Source: Harmonia axyridis
Lineage: Eukaryota; Arthropoda; Insecta; Coleoptera; Coccinellidae
NCBI RefSeq assembly: GCF_914767665.1
Contig: NC_059504.1
Coordinates: 20,586,501-20,650,500, forward strand
Direction of reading: 5' to 3'
DNA: 64,000 bases
In this document: piece after piece, positions 43,201 to 54,200 of the stretch
How the letters are laid out: every line of letters starts with the position of its first letter
Numbering within the stretch: position 1 is the stretch's first letter
Made by a program: the position numbers and the translations under genes
The notes under the pieces: generated by a model
The model's input: only the letters and a program-made list of their open reading frames with translations
Databases searched by the model: none
What the model was told of the DNA's origin: nothing

Positions 43201-46152
43201 AAGAGGCTTTTATTTAATTTCAATACATGTATCTACAAACGAAATCAAGATGGAGTAAAAACTGAAAAATGTCGAAAAGGATGGCCCTTGCAATAAACTG
43301 AGCGTAAACTCTACAAATTTCCTCAATTATTCTACAGCAGGGTGTTAAGAAATTGGACTACAAATACATGTTTTTTATCACCCTGTATAAATGAAGTATT
43401 AACATTTTTGGAAAACTTTTTTGGGCTTTAAATGAATACCAAATGATTTATCTTCAATTTGTCGTAGAAACAATTGGAATCGATTTAAAATTACGAAAGT
43501 TCTTGGACAACTAACTTCAGCAAAATTTTAGGTGGCCGAGTTTTTTGCCGGTGAGTGAAAAAAACGATTTAGCCGCAATTTCCTAAAAAAGTTTCAGGAA
43601 TACGAATTTAAACAACCGCTCATGACATAACAGTCATTTCTCGACTGTATACCTAAAACATACTTGAAGAGAATCTTGACTGTGATAAAAAACATTGTTC
43701 AATGAATATTCAATTCGTCATCAAATCCCCAAGCGAAAGTTTTATATATCCGTCGCAAGCAAAGGAAAACCCCACAATCAACATATAACTTTCGTCACTA
43801 GAGACGGATGTTACCTATATGTATACAGGGTGGCCACTTTTTCAATGGGATTGTATTGGTAACTTTTAAATCATAAGAGTTAGAAGGTCGGTCAAATGGA
43901 GAAAAAGTTGCATGTATAGAAGCATTATCAAACAGTTCAAACAAATCGAGATTATCAGGGCCGGATTTCGAGATATCATAAGAAAAGTAAATTATGTCAT
44001 TTTGATTTTTCTTTTTTTCCCACTTTATTTCAAATATTATCAAAAAATGTTACAGGAACTTTTTATTCGACAGTAAATTATCCTCAATTTGACGTAATCA
44101 GATTTCGTATCCAACGTTTCGTACTCTCTGGGCCACCCTCAACCTCATTTTTTTCAATACGGACCTGCATATTTTATGACATTTTTCGAAATAACTTTTC
44201 ACGCTGAATTCAACGATATATCATACAATGTCACTCAAAGTTGATTTTCAGGTGATTTTGACCCTCATCCAAATTTAATGGTGTTTATGTAAGAAAAAAC
44301 AAGTCTAGTAACGATATCAATGTTCTGACCCAAATTCAATCGAACCCAGAAAAAAATCGAGAACTGTGGCCAGTGAATGGAATTTTTCAAAAACTGCTGT
44401 TAATAAAATAGTCAAGAGACGCGAATACAATGATTTTAAATTTTAATACCAAGCCTTACAAAAATTATATCGTAATGATCTCAAAATAAAGTTCGAATTT
44501 GTAATTTGTTTCAACGATTCAAATGACAAATACAACAATAGTGATACCTCGCGAGAAAATTGAGAATGTTTTGGAAGGTATTCAAGGAGACCAAACAAGC
44601 AAATGTATAAGAAGTATGGGTTCCAGAACCGTAAAGTGCATTTTACAAAATGGTGGACTTTTCGAACACTTACTTCATTAATTTTCATTTACTTTCGAAT
44701 AATCATTTGATTTTTCTTTCATTAAATGATACTTTCGTTTAATTATTATGAATTGAAATATTCAAATGATTATTATAAAAGAAGAACCAACAACCCAGTA
44801 TACTGGTTTCTTGCTTTGATTCTAATATGTTCCATTTGGTTCAAGGTGGGTAAGTTGATTTTCTTATCGAAATTTATTGCATATTGCATATTGTTAATCA
44901 AACTAAATGAAGGTAATACAGATCCGACCCGAAGAAAATTGGATAAGGGTCAAAATCACCTGAAAATCTACTTTGAATGACATTGTATGATATATCGTTG
45001 AATTCAGCGTTAAAAGTTATTTCGAAAAATGTCATAAAATATCCAGGTCCGTATTGAAAAAAATGAGGTTGAGGGTGGCCCAGAGAGTACGAAACGTTGG
45101 ATACGAAATCTGATTACGTCAAATTGAGGATAATTTACTGTCGAATAAAAAGTTCCTGTAACATTTTTTGATAATATTCGAAATAAAGTGGGAAAAAAAG
45201 AAAAATCAAAATGACATAATTTACTTTTCTTATGATATCTCGAAAACCGGCCCTGATAATCTCGATTTGTTTGAACTGCTTGATAATGCTTCCATGCATG
45301 CAACTTTTTCTCCATTTGACCGACCTTCTAACTCTTATGGTTTAAAAGTTACCAATACAATCCTATTGAAAAAGTGGCCACCCTGTATACTTATTTTCAC
45401 CTCCATTTAGGAGGCTACTATCACATCATAGCGTATTTATTAAATAATTTTAATTGTTTAGATATGAAGGCATATTTCTTATGGTATTATTTCAAGAGAA
45501 TGAAGTGTTTTTAAATTGAGTAGCTGTTAAATTGAAATATTTGACATAGGCCGATAAAAAAGAAAAAAGTATACTTCATTGAATCATTCAACCCCTTCCC
45601 ATATTCTTGAAAACTTTTATGAAATAAGCGCAATGCATTTGAAAAAACGTCAGTCTTTTTGAGGTATATTTAAACTAATTTGCCGATAGCAACAAAACTA
45701 AACTTGAAACCGTTTGAAAATGAACATGACAAGCTGGATGATCGCAAAAAAAATTCTGATTTCAGGAAACTATCCAGACGATCAGATAACTGTGTTAATG
45801 GTGATGAAACACATTAATAGAACATTACCGGTCTTCCTGGTTTTTACAATCTCTCAGATTCTGAATGAATTTTCAGTTTCTTATAAAAGTTTGAATTGAA
45901 AACTTAATTAATTTGAGACCAATTTGAAAAAACTTCAGATTATTGCTGAAAAATATTTATGATATAGTTTGATTACCTTTTTGATCCTAAAACCCAATCT
46001 TCTAAAATTGGGCCCCAAATGCCTTCTTCTGTCCAGCGGGCAGGATTATCGTCAATAGGAAGGATACTAATGGAATTGTTAACGACAAAAATACTCGAAC
46101 AAAAAGCCAGTTCGAATATAATGAAGACACATATCTGTATAATGAATTTCAT
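31014..46152 (-). CDS. Secreted C-type lectin gene 2 (4 exons)
   Basis: Exons 46152-45977, 40778-40507, 39220-39029 and 31279-31014 join in phase (2,1,1) into 301 residues. A signal peptide (MKFIIQICVFIIFELAFCSS) is followed by a short segment ending in a furin-like basic site, SKREKR (57-62). Next come a charged region and a probable coiled coil (LYLLSAIEKLVYKVDSMEKR). A long-form C-type lectin domain occupies about 151-281: CPDNFTRIGENCYFF, DWKAASKQCRILNSVLAEFE, KDFWTGGLNPGLLWIWSN, GRCLRMAF, NYICE. SARPV stands where EPN/QPD would be and no WND is seen, so calcium-dependent sugar binding is unlikely. The coiled coil suggests an oligomeric secreted lectin. Convergent with lectin 1. An upstream Met (46161) is an alternative start. 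Confidence 0.87.
31694..33616. mobile_element. hAT element inside the Harbinger terminal repeat, 1923 bp
   Basis: Ends CAGGGCCGTATCTA and CAGAGCCGTATCTA (inverted). 8-bp duplication GCGCAGAC (31686-31693) / GCGCAAAC (33617-33624), one mismatch. It has no transposase; the middle is occupied by a foldback element. Its left half is identical to the coding hAT at 23615. Confidence 0.85.
32814..33475. mobile_element. Foldback MITE inside the hAT, 662 bp
   Basis: Ends CAGGGTGTTATGTAATAAGT in inverse orientation, with TA flanks. Arms of about 130 bases include GGTCCGCAAGGCCTTCATTT and its complement. No coding capacity. Confidence 0.85.
33838..33979 (+). CDS. MADF gene exon 1
   Basis: Starts MAETLTEKLIAIVQRYPILY and stops at LGKN G|GTAAGA, exactly halfway through the MADF domain. 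The open frame upstream of this ATG (from 33772) is possible but lies in transposon terminal sequence. Confidence 0.82.
33838..37635 (+). CDS. MADF-domain protein of the PIF/Harbinger element (2 exons)
   Basis: Exons 33838-33979 and 36878-37635 join through G|GTAAGA..TTACAG|GT into a 299-residue open frame. Residues about 8-92 form a MADF (Myb/SANT-like DNA-binding) domain: KLIAIVQRYPILYDSSHSEY, VWDEIGVKLGKNG|EDMKKKW and RNIKDTYAKYL. Next come an acidic linker, a basic patch (158-171, possible nuclear signal) and a BESS-like helix (YLQLEPRQVEKTANDLIFEG, about 190-210). In PIF/Harbinger elements such a protein helps bring the transposase to the ends. AATAAA lies about 90 bases after the stop. 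The 2.9 kb intron holds the opposite-strand transposase. The gene is intact although the transposase is broken. Confidence 0.83.
34745..36180. repeat. Four-copy repeat, two direct and two inverted
   Basis: A roughly 290-base unit (GAAACTTCTACAG.TTGTTCG, GGGGTGTT.TGGGATGA, GAGGAGGGGCCGAA) occurs forward at 34745-35030 and 35050-35340. It occurs inverted at 35640-35870 and 35930-36140, arranged symmetrically around about 35450. It lies in the MADF intron; no coding capacity recognised. Confidence 0.8.
36170..36830 (-). pseudogene. HARBI1-type DDE transposase, decayed
   Basis: Minus-strand frames give, in order: FPNCIECIDSIDGKHITIKC (usual NCIGCIDGKH, with a small internal repeat), FSIVLMAIVGPDYRFLCVDV, GGFGKNSNGEIFEKSNMG, LPGTNQ, VLIGDDAFAL and VVENAFGIL. 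These are the D, D and E blocks of the PIF/Harbinger DDE_Tnp_4 transposase. At least two frameshifts and a stop break it, and the N-terminal part is missing. Confidence 0.88.
36878..37635 (+). CDS. MADF gene exon 2
   Basis: After ATTTTATTACAG it encodes the second MADF half (EDMKKKWRNIKDTYAKYL, HWQWAPNMDFFRPF), the linker and the C-terminal BESS-like region, ending ..ERKPFE. Confidence 0.85.
38300..39028. other. Intron 3 of lectin 2, outside the Harbinger
   Basis: No exon or repeat was recognised; AT-rich with short T and A runs. Confidence 0.4.
39029..39220 (-). CDS. Lectin 2 exon 3 (CTLD first half)
   Basis: Acceptor TTTTCAG and donor AGAG|GTAAGG. It reads DQCPDNFTRIGENCYFFGNK, DWKAASKQCRILNSVLAEFE, then ENQDIISYIQNNDYLR. 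Confidence 0.88.
39580..40315 (-). mobile_element. Non-LTR retrotransposon 3' end with RNase H, decayed
   Basis: The minus strand from 40306 encodes an RNase H core (GAHVYITTDSQITLRSLESY, RGNKVTLLRYQGT), then, after breaks, KLSRAELRVMVGLLTGHCRY and a 3' untranslated part ending in TAATAATA repeats. It matches the better-preserved fragment at 52680-53190 and lies in lectin 2 intron 2. Confidence 0.82.
40507..40778 (-). CDS. Lectin 2 exon 2 (basic site and coiled coil)
   Basis: Continues the exon 1 frame as R|EKRVMRIDNNEIMIVRRIDS, then a Lys/Asp-rich stretch and the heptad-like SAIEKLVYKVDSMEKRLRKA. Ends IDQ G|GTAGTA. Confidence 0.82.
40998..42528. mobile_element. CAGGGTG-family foldback with a second foldback inside
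   Basis: Outer ends CAGGGTGATTCATCGGGATG / CAGGTTGATTCACCACGATG (inverted), TA-flanked. An unrelated near-perfect palindrome (about 41288-42085) has been inserted in it. Lies in lectin 2 intron 1. Confidence 0.82.
41288..42085. mobile_element. Giant palindrome, 400-base arms
   Basis: Arms begin GCTTTTTCTCTGAGAATGTA-like and contain CCGGACTAGGCCGG, GTACGTACTTCCCGGACTAG and a smaller nested inverted pair (CTCGCTTACGCTCGTCCTGG and its complement). The arms meet around 41690 at TTACGTAA motifs. The open frames here mirror one another on both strands and are artefacts of the palindrome. Confidence 0.85.
43124..43557. mobile_element. MITE with 50-base inverted ends
   Basis: CCGCCAAAAAAACTGGGCCA / CCGGCAAAAAACTCGGCCAC (inverted), then ACCTAAAATTTTGCTGAAGT on both sides. 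No coding capacity. Confidence 0.75.
43826..45385. mobile_element. CAGGGTG-family foldback, 1.56 kb
   Basis: Ends CAGGGTGGCCACTTTTTCAA in both orientations with TA flanks. Arms of more than 400 bases; the loop at 44250-44940 is unique-looking. The paired open frames (43798-44043 minus and 45168-45410 plus) are the two arms, not genes. Confidence 0.88.
45390..45972. other. Intron 1 of lectin 2, unique part
   Basis: No repeat or exon recognised. Confidence 0.4.
45977..46152 (-). CDS. Lectin 2 exon 1 (signal peptide)
   Basis: MKFIIQICVFIIFELAFCSS is the signal peptide; then DNPARWTEEGIWGPILEDWV and GSK. Donor AAAAG|GTAATC, phase 2. An ATG three codons upstream (46161) is in frame. Confidence 0.85.
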
Positions 46153-46164
46153 GGCACACATTCA

Positions 46165-46760
46165 ATGACTACACAACTCACACTGGACTGTTGTGAGAAG
46201 ACGAAAGAGAAGAAAGTGAAGAAAACGGAATAAGCTTATAGGTAGGTATGTGTCATTGTTGATGCTGATGCACAGTGTTGGCTTGATGGCCTAAATTCAG
46301 AACTTATCTTCGCGCTTAATCAATTCACTTTTGAACTGTTATAATTTTCACCCAGCTCGAATCACATCTTTCTCATAAAAATGATTTTCGCACAATTAAG
46401 ATTTATCTAGTTGTTAATGTGTGAAATGTAGAAGAATCGTGAATTCTTTCTCCAGGTAGATGGCTCTATCATTTCGCCACAATGTCTGTTATTTTCGAAT
46501 TTTGAGCCAGGAATGCATCGACTGTATACTAAAATTCGCGTTACTACTCGAACTCCCCAACGAAAAACTTCAAATTTTTCAAGAACTTTTGGATCTCGAA
46601 TGCCGCTGTTAAGTTCGTTAAAGAGCATATTCCGACTATAGGAGTTTTTTAAAGATGGCCATCCGAAGTCATATTTTCCAGTTAATTTTGAAACTGCGGA
46701 CTATGGATTCGGTCGATATGAAAATTTGCATTCAGATCTAAAATAACGGTTTCAAACTTT
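46165..46760. other. Upstream region of lectin 2
   Basis: The promoter of lectin 2 should be here. No unambiguous core element was seen; no repeats recognised. Confidence 0.4.
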
Positions 46761-46764
46761 ATTT

Positions 46765-47175
46765 TCTCTAATTCTGTGGTTATTCCGTTCATTCTTCCAC
46801 ATCTTGTAGAACAAAATCGTGCGAGAATATATCAGAAACGCACAGTTTTCATGGTTATATTTTATTATTCTATGTTGGTACTCCGAACTTTCCGCCACGG
46901 CTTTATCTGTCAATTCATCAATTTGCCTTAAAGAAATCAGTTCTGCCAACCAACATTTTTCAATGCAAAAATCACTAAAATATATTTATGGAAATATTTC
47001 ATTAATTTCAATGAAAATGCAATGAATTAGGGAAAATAATGTATAATACTCGTACAGAAGGCTCATTCTACCACTCGTTCATTCCAAAACTCGACACTTC
47101 GTGGCTCGTTTTTGAATTTTGAACTCGTGGAAGAATATCAATGCCTTCTGCACTTGTATTATAAATAACTATTTT
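46765..47175. repeat. Dispersed repeat (family R2), copy 1
   Basis: Matches 48360-48785 in the same orientation at about 80%: CACATCTTGTAGAACAAAAT, CGTGCGAGAATA, TTGAACTCGTGGAAGAATAT and CAATGCCTTCTGCACT. Likely two copies of one element or an old local duplication. Confidence 0.8.
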
Positions 47176-47179
47176 ATCT

Positions 47180-48355
47180 ATCGTTAAGATATATTTCGGT
47201 GTGTTGTGGTGTTCTGGCAAAATTTTATATTACTCGTGTGAGCACAATCAGAGAACATTCAAGAAGAATATTGACAAAAAAATACTCTATATTTGGGTGA
47301 CTCTCTTAACCTGTTGAAATTTTGGCTGTTCACTTCATGAAAACCGTAGCAAATTTAAGATTGATATTGAAAAATAAATATTCAATTGTTCCGTAATAAC
47401 AGATGCGATCTGAATGAGATTTTGCGTGTATATTGAGTACAACAACTTGGAATTTCATGCGAAATATCATATTGAAACCACCGAAACTTAAAGAAAAATA
47501 TTTAAAAAAAGGAACTTATATTTTAGGAGAACAGATTCCTCTGAGTTGAGATTTTGCAAGTAAATATAAGCTTTAAGTAAGAGAAATTTCGTGTTGATCA
47601 CTCCATCGGAATCATCGAAAATTCAAGCAAAATATCGTGAAACAAATGAGGACAGCACTGACCCAATTGTACCCACATGAACATCGTGGTGTTCAAACTC
47701 GTAATACTGAACGATTGCTTAAAAGCTCCCGACTGTACTTTAGTCTTTTTATCATTTCCTTTTGATGATAGTTATTTCAAATTAAAACATTTCACATAGG
47801 TAAATCATTTCACATAAAAACAAAATACATTTTTGAGGAGATAATACTTCCACTTCCTTCCATCCATTCCCTAATTGGAATACGATGAGGAAGGATCTCC
47901 GTTAACCATAAGAGATTGTCACAGAATGGTTTCATTTTCGAATCATTACATTTCCGTTACAAATAACAGATCACTTAATTACTCTCATTAAAGGAAATAA
48001 AGATCAATATCGATGTCTTACTCTGATTTCGCTTGTTTTTGAACCCACATTATACATTCTCTCCAGAATGTATGTACTACAATCTTTTCAAAAATCCGCC
48101 CAAAAATGGTTATATGAGTGCATTCAGAAGAGGTAGATAAGGTGTTGAAGATTTACTTTTATCTGTAGGCATTCACGTCTTCAACTGAACTTAACATCGC
48201 TCATGTAGAGTAAATGGTAACTGCAAATAGTCATTTAATTCTCAGAAAGGTAGCTGCTGACATTTATACAGGGTGGTTCACAATGTTTGTTGGAGAGTTA
48301 AAAACAAGAGATAAGTGAGACTTATGCAAATAGCAGATTGTAATTACATTAACAC
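47180..48355. other. Intergenic, AT-rich
   Basis: Between the two R2 copies. The part at 47240-47640 resembles the GAATATTGAAAAA.. type repeat also seen near 1080-1230. No exon recognised. Confidence 0.4.
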
Positions 48356-48359
48356 CTCA

Positions 48360-48785
48360 ATAGATTTTCTTTAATTCTGATGCTAATCCGTTCATTCTGT
48401 CACATCTTGTAGAACAAAATCGTGCGAGAATAGGTATATAAGATTCGCACTGATTGCATGGTTATATTATTTATAATTGTATGTTGGTAGTCGCAACTCT
48501 TCTGCCACGGATTTATTTATTATCTTTCAAATTTGTGGTACGGAAAACTGTTCTAACAACACAATGCAAAAATCACTTAACGATATTTATGGAAATATAT
48601 TTCATTAAATACAAATGAAATTCAGTGAATTAGAGATAATGATGTGAAGGTAATACTTGCAAAGAGCTCATTCTATCACTCATTCATTCAAAAACTCGCC
48701 AATTCGTGGGTCTTTTTTGAATTTTGAACTCGTGGAAGAATATCAATGCCTTCTGCACTAACTTGTATTATAACTAACTATTCTC
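48360..48785. repeat. Dispersed repeat (family R2), copy 2
   Basis: See 46765-47175; the same landmarks in the same order. Confidence 0.8.
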
Positions 48786-48789
48786 ATGT

Positions 48790-51125
48790 AAAGTCTATGG
48801 AAACTTTGAATTCGATTATCTCTTCTTGAAAGAGATAAAAACATGGATCTAAGACCATCAAGCCCTATTAATTTTTTCTCTAGAATCCAAAAAAAAAATG
48901 TATCTGGATATATATTCATGTCATTAGTCCCTCATATAAATCGATAGTTTAATTTGAGGGAGTACTTTTTGTTTAATTCATGTATATGTAAACTTTGATG
49001 ATGAATATATGTTATTATTATTATTATTATAATCTTATCTTGGACATAGAGAAAAACCACTGTCGAAAATTTAAATTTTCTTATGGATTTCTTGTAAGAT
49101 GAGGCATATCTCTTATTTCACAAAAAACTTGAGGATATAAGGAATATTATGCAGAAAGTTTAAGGACCCTATGGCTCTATTATCAAAAATTATAAGCCTC
49201 AAAAATACGGGACTTCATTGTGAACCGTCCTGTATATTTCACGAATTAATTGGGTTGTTTGAACAAGCAATTTATTTGGCAATACTCACTCAAGAAAAGG
49301 GATTTTTGATACAAGAACTTTTGATTTAAGAAATTGAAAATATTCAAATCACTCAACAAGTTTCCGTAAAAGGGAAAGTCAACTAAAATTGAAGGTTGTA
49401 TTAACAATTTTTTTTTCAATTAGCGGGGTGTTCTGCAACCTGACTCCTTTTTTGATGATGAGATAAGGAATTAAAAATAGTATCTGAATTCTGATTATTC
49501 TTCGTCGAAAAAATATATCTGTAAAAGGGGAAAATAAATTTTATCCAAGTATATTTTCTCAAAAATAAATCATTGGGAAAACAATTTTAGCCCGTTCTAA
49601 AATTTTCACATTTGACGTTTTGGAATGTATAGATAGATAGAATCCAAATTACGAATATAAAAATTGTCCGTCCGTAGTACGACGTCCTGAACTGATTTCG
49701 AAAATTATGAGAGCTATTTTAAAGGGATTTGGTAAACAAGAAGTTGTTAAACCACATTATTATAATCAAATTTTAAAAACGTAGATCATCAATGACATAC
49801 CTTCATGAAATTGAACATTAGGAAAATCAAGTAGAAATCTATATGCTTCCCGGTTGTGAGGTAATGGTTTGCAAGTTCATACGATATATTTTTTGAAAAA
49901 TTTCCTCAATATTTTGAACAAGGGTATAAAATCTGCCAATTTTACTTAAGTGATATCATTTGTTTTTTATATTGGTTTTCATTATATGATTCATCTTTTA
50001 TATAGGCAATATAATATTTTACTACAATAAAGGGAATAATAAAAAAAAAAATAGGAAAACACTGACTGAAGTAATGAACTTTTAGGAACACCTTCATTCA
50101 TTATGATACCATCTGAGAATTCAATTATTATAAAACATTATTCTTCCAAATTGTATTTTCACTATAAGCTTCCGGAAAGAAACTTAAAACCAGAAACTAG
50201 CTCTGACCAAATGCTTAATTCACAAATTCAAGGAAGAACTATTTGTTCTGCTCAGTCAGTGAAAATGGAGTAATGATTTTCTCGATGATCTGAATCCGAT
50301 CCTGATAATTGATTCAAAGTCGCTCTCTCTTTGATTTTATTATTGAAGCACCACTCGTATCGGATGAATCTTTAAAAACTAATTTTGCATGACATTTTTT
50401 ATGCATGAAGTGCTCCTGGTGATCGATGCTTGAAATCAGTTACCAAACAATGATTTTCTTCGTTCCCCTTGAAGGATTAGGCATTAGTCAAATCACATTA
50501 GTCCAAGATTTATATCTAACGATCTGTTTATAGACCGATTCGACCTACTTTGGGTTCATTATTTTGTTGGTCAACCAATTTTTCGGGGATAAAAAATTCG
50601 ATAATCTCCGAAAATTTCATTGTCATTGTTGCGAAAATATGTATAATGAAGAAAATTTCTACGGTTATAATCCATATCTTCAATTGTTAACTTTATTTCG
50701 TTTTCCCACAAAAAATCTTGTAATGTCTCTTTTCTATTTACACTTATATTGCTTTTGAAAAATATTTTACCGAATATTTTTTTCTGATCTACGTGTATAT
50801 TTTTAGAAAATTCTTCCCGTTGATTCCCGATCTAACAGATTTGTTATTTCATTGTTGATGTTTCAAATCAATAATATTGAATGCACACCGTTTTTTGAAC
50901 TTAAAATTTCGACCTGTGTTGCAGAGAGAAGATGAAGAGACTGATATTCGTATGCTCTTATCATATAGACAAGATTTCTGTTGAGTTATCCAGTCTAGAG
51001 CTTATTGGGATGTTCAAAGATTATTGCCCAACATTAAAAAAATTTAAGACGTGCTTATAAAACTTTGGTGAAAAAAACCCATACAAAAACACTTACAAAC
51101 CTACTTATTTATTTTCTTCATAAAA
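48790..51125. other. Intergenic between lectin 2 and the cadherin 3' end
   Basis: AT-rich. A TTATTATTATTATTAT microsatellite lies near 49013. No exon, RNA gene or transposon recognised. Confidence 0.4.
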
Positions 51126-51130
51126 AACTA

Positions 51131-51136
51131 TTTATT
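51131..51136 (-). terminator. Poly(A) signal of the cadherin gene
   Basis: AATAAA on the minus strand (TTTATT on plus) about 44 bases past the cadherin stop codon; another lies closer to the stop at 51147-51152. Confidence 0.5.
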
Positions 51137-51179
51137 TACATGTTCTTTATTGGATATGACTCCTCAGGAGTAGAATTTC

Positions 51180-51266
51180 TTAGAAGTAAACTGTTAAATT
51201 CGTACTTTCCATTACTTTCGGTGTGACGTCGATGTTGTCTAGATTCTCTGAACTTCCTGAGTCAGT
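51180..51266 (-). CDS. Cadherin last exon (cytoplasmic C-terminus)
   Basis: TTTTTTTCAG acceptor; reads TDSGSSENLDNIDVTPKVME then STNLTVYF and TAA. Confidence 0.82.
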   Translation of the reverse strand, partial: TDSGSSENLDNIDVTPKVMESTNLTVYF

Positions 51267-54200
51267 CTGAAAAAAAATTTAATATTTTTAGTACGTTCAC
51301 ACTCACCCCAGTAAAATGAATCAATTTTGATTGTTCAGGGTGGGTAAATTTCGAGGTTTTGGCACTACAACTTTTAAATAAGAGAAGACAAAAACAAAAT
51401 TTGATACCCTATTCTCGTTCTTTTTCTGAAAAACTAATAAGAGTAGTATTCATTATGACCACCTTCTTTTGTATTCGTGTTATAAGTGAAAATTGGAAAA
51501 ATGGCGATATCGAAAGAAAATTATATCTCCGCTAATACTGATGAGGAAGCTCTAATATAAAAACATAATACAGGAATTTTTTCCGTAGAATCCAGGGGCT
51601 TGCTCGCCTTTTTAGCAGGATTTTACGAATCTATGAACCTTAAAAGCATCTCGAGAACTATTAGACTTAGAGAAAAAAATCTTTAAGGACACCCCCGATC
51701 TTTTTTTTTTTCAAAATAATGAGATAACAGAAAGCAGATCATAGATATCTTAGAATATTCAACAAATACTGACCTTGTCATCTCCCCAACTCAACTTTTT
51801 CACTCTCACAGAGGAGGTGGCTGAATGGGGCCACACTGGAGGTGGTGGGGCAGGGTGTACTTTGGGACTTGGAATTGTCGATTTGCTAAGCTGTGTAGCC
51901 AGGTTGGGCAGTCCGCCCATTGCTGTTGCAGTTGGATTTCTCAATCTGTCGTTGAAAACGGGGTTGCTCATCTTTGCTGATATTGGACTACTGCAAGAAG
52001 TTTTCTCTTGTTGCAGAGTGGGCAGTTCTCGTCGATTGTTTCTTTTTCTGAAATTGTTCAGAAAGTTTCATGGTAATTCTTTTTTTAATTAGTGTATTGA
52101 GAAATATCAAAAGATGATGTGAATTATTCGCAAAAGTTGATTTGTCAGTTAAGAATGCCTCCACAGTTGTATCTTGGGTCATGTCAACGCTCCTGAATTG
52201 GAGTCTAGTTTCAAAATTCACTTCATAGGCTTTTTTCATGTTGACCATCCCATTCGCTGCTGGGTGTAACATTAACAATGCTGTGTAAAGTTGCGACAAG
52301 ACACAATAATAAAACCCACACCAGTCCAACCAACTCGAACAAACGCTAAGCTTCTGAGTGGTCTCACAGATGTCTAGGAGACTTGGATATCCTAAGTCTC
52401 CTCGATGAAATCTTGGATATATCCATATGAACCCAAAACTAAACAGCCGGCTACCGTTGAATTCTTCTAAGATGAACGAAATCCAACAAAAATTGTTCAC
52501 ACTCAAAGCACTTCGAAACAAATGGTCGGCTGTTCCTTCGCATTAACCAGACATGTGGCTCCTATACCATTAGAGCAACGTACCACAGTAAATTTTGAAT
52601 GATATACGAACATTTATTCACCTGACAGTATGCCTTCAGTTCACACCTGAGTTTTTCTGTGGACTAGGAAAAGATTAAATATAAGACAGCGCTCCAGCAA
52701 TGACAGTTGAAGAATAGGATAACCTACTGGACAAACACTCCTGGACTTACTCAGGCCAAGAAATTCGTGATGATTTCACCAACCTACACCAGAAAGCTCT
52801 TGAAACTGTCGCGAGCCGAGCTTCGGGTGATGGTGGGACTGCTGACGGGGCACTGTCTGTACAAACATCATTTGTACCGCATGGAAAAGTCAGCAGATGA
52901 GATTTGCAGGATCTGTGGATTAGGAGCAGAAACAGCTGAACACATGGTATGCAAGTGTCCAGAGCTGGCTGGCCTAAGAACCATTCGTATGGAGAAGCCG
53001 GTCCTGGATACCCGAGAGGTAACGGCCAAGGCCCTATGGAGGTTGTCAGTTTTATCAACGCCGTTGACAGACCTCCTTGGGTTTCCATGAATGAGTAGAG
53101 TAGAGAATAAAAGATCTACATGGCTGCAGTTCCCGGAAGGCTCACCGAGTCACAACGACCCCAGTTCAAATAATAATAATAATAATTCCTTCAGCTCCGG
53201 GCTGTTACCAAGTATAACGAGCTTTCGATTGTCTATTATCAATGTCCTAGGAATATTACTGCTGAAAATTGGTTTGAACGTATGGAAAAGTGTATTTATC
53301 TCCAAGGAGAATATTCTGAGAGAAATAAAGCCTTCTAGATGATATCTATAGTGTGCTCAACGCAAAACTTCGTTTTTACACTGACTTTGTACTGTACAAT
53401 GAAAGAAACGGATTAGCAACTGCCCAAAATCATGATTTCTGCAATGTCAAAAATTTCAGAAACGGCGTATACTTACGATCTATAAATATAAGCGACCAAG
53501 AAGGCCACAAGTACGGCGAGCAGTGTCAAACTGGTCCCCAAACCGACCAGCAGCAAGGACGTCCCAGCTCCACTCCTTTTTGTACCAACAGCAGCCAAAT
53601 TCTCACCTCCAGGAAAATGCACCGACACCGGCACCTTTGAGGACTTGGGAGGACGTCCATTATCCGTCGCGACGACCTCAAAAGACACAGATCCGGTGTT
53701 TCTACCTCCATCTCCACGAAGACGTAGCTCTCCCATGGGAGTGATGAAGAAGGAGGAGGCGTTGACTCCCAACAGCGTCAAAGTGATTTTGTCGTTTTTG
53801 TCACCGTCCGCCGCTTCGATCTTACCCAGGAGCTCTTTCGGCTCGCCAGTGGCGTAGAATTCGTAATGCGGGTATCTGAAACGGGGTTCCCACTCGTTGA
53901 CATCCTCGACGGTTATGTTGACCAGGCTGGAGTCGTTCTGGAAGAGATCAGATGAGGTTTGGGTGAATATGAAAAAAAATTGGGTTGGGGAATAGTTGTT
54001 TACTATACAAGTGTGTTAAAGGCATCATTATTATATGTGTCAGTTGCAAACGAGTGCGTAGCACGAGTTATGTAAGCACACGAATATAGAAATGATGCAT
54101 TATCATATACATGTATAGTACAACGTTTTATCTAAGACTGCCTATAATGAACACAACGTTGTTATCAACTTTGTGACTAGTTGACAAGGGCTTTATAGAA

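Noticed and set aside
43798..45410. Matching open frames MIIFEIKWEKKKNQNDIIYF on opposite strands
   Set aside because: They are the two arms of one foldback element, not a gene pair.
51988..52521. 177-codon minus-strand open frame reaching into the cadherin tail exon
   Set aside because: Only the last part overlaps the real exon, and in another frame; the rest is intron without recognised domains.
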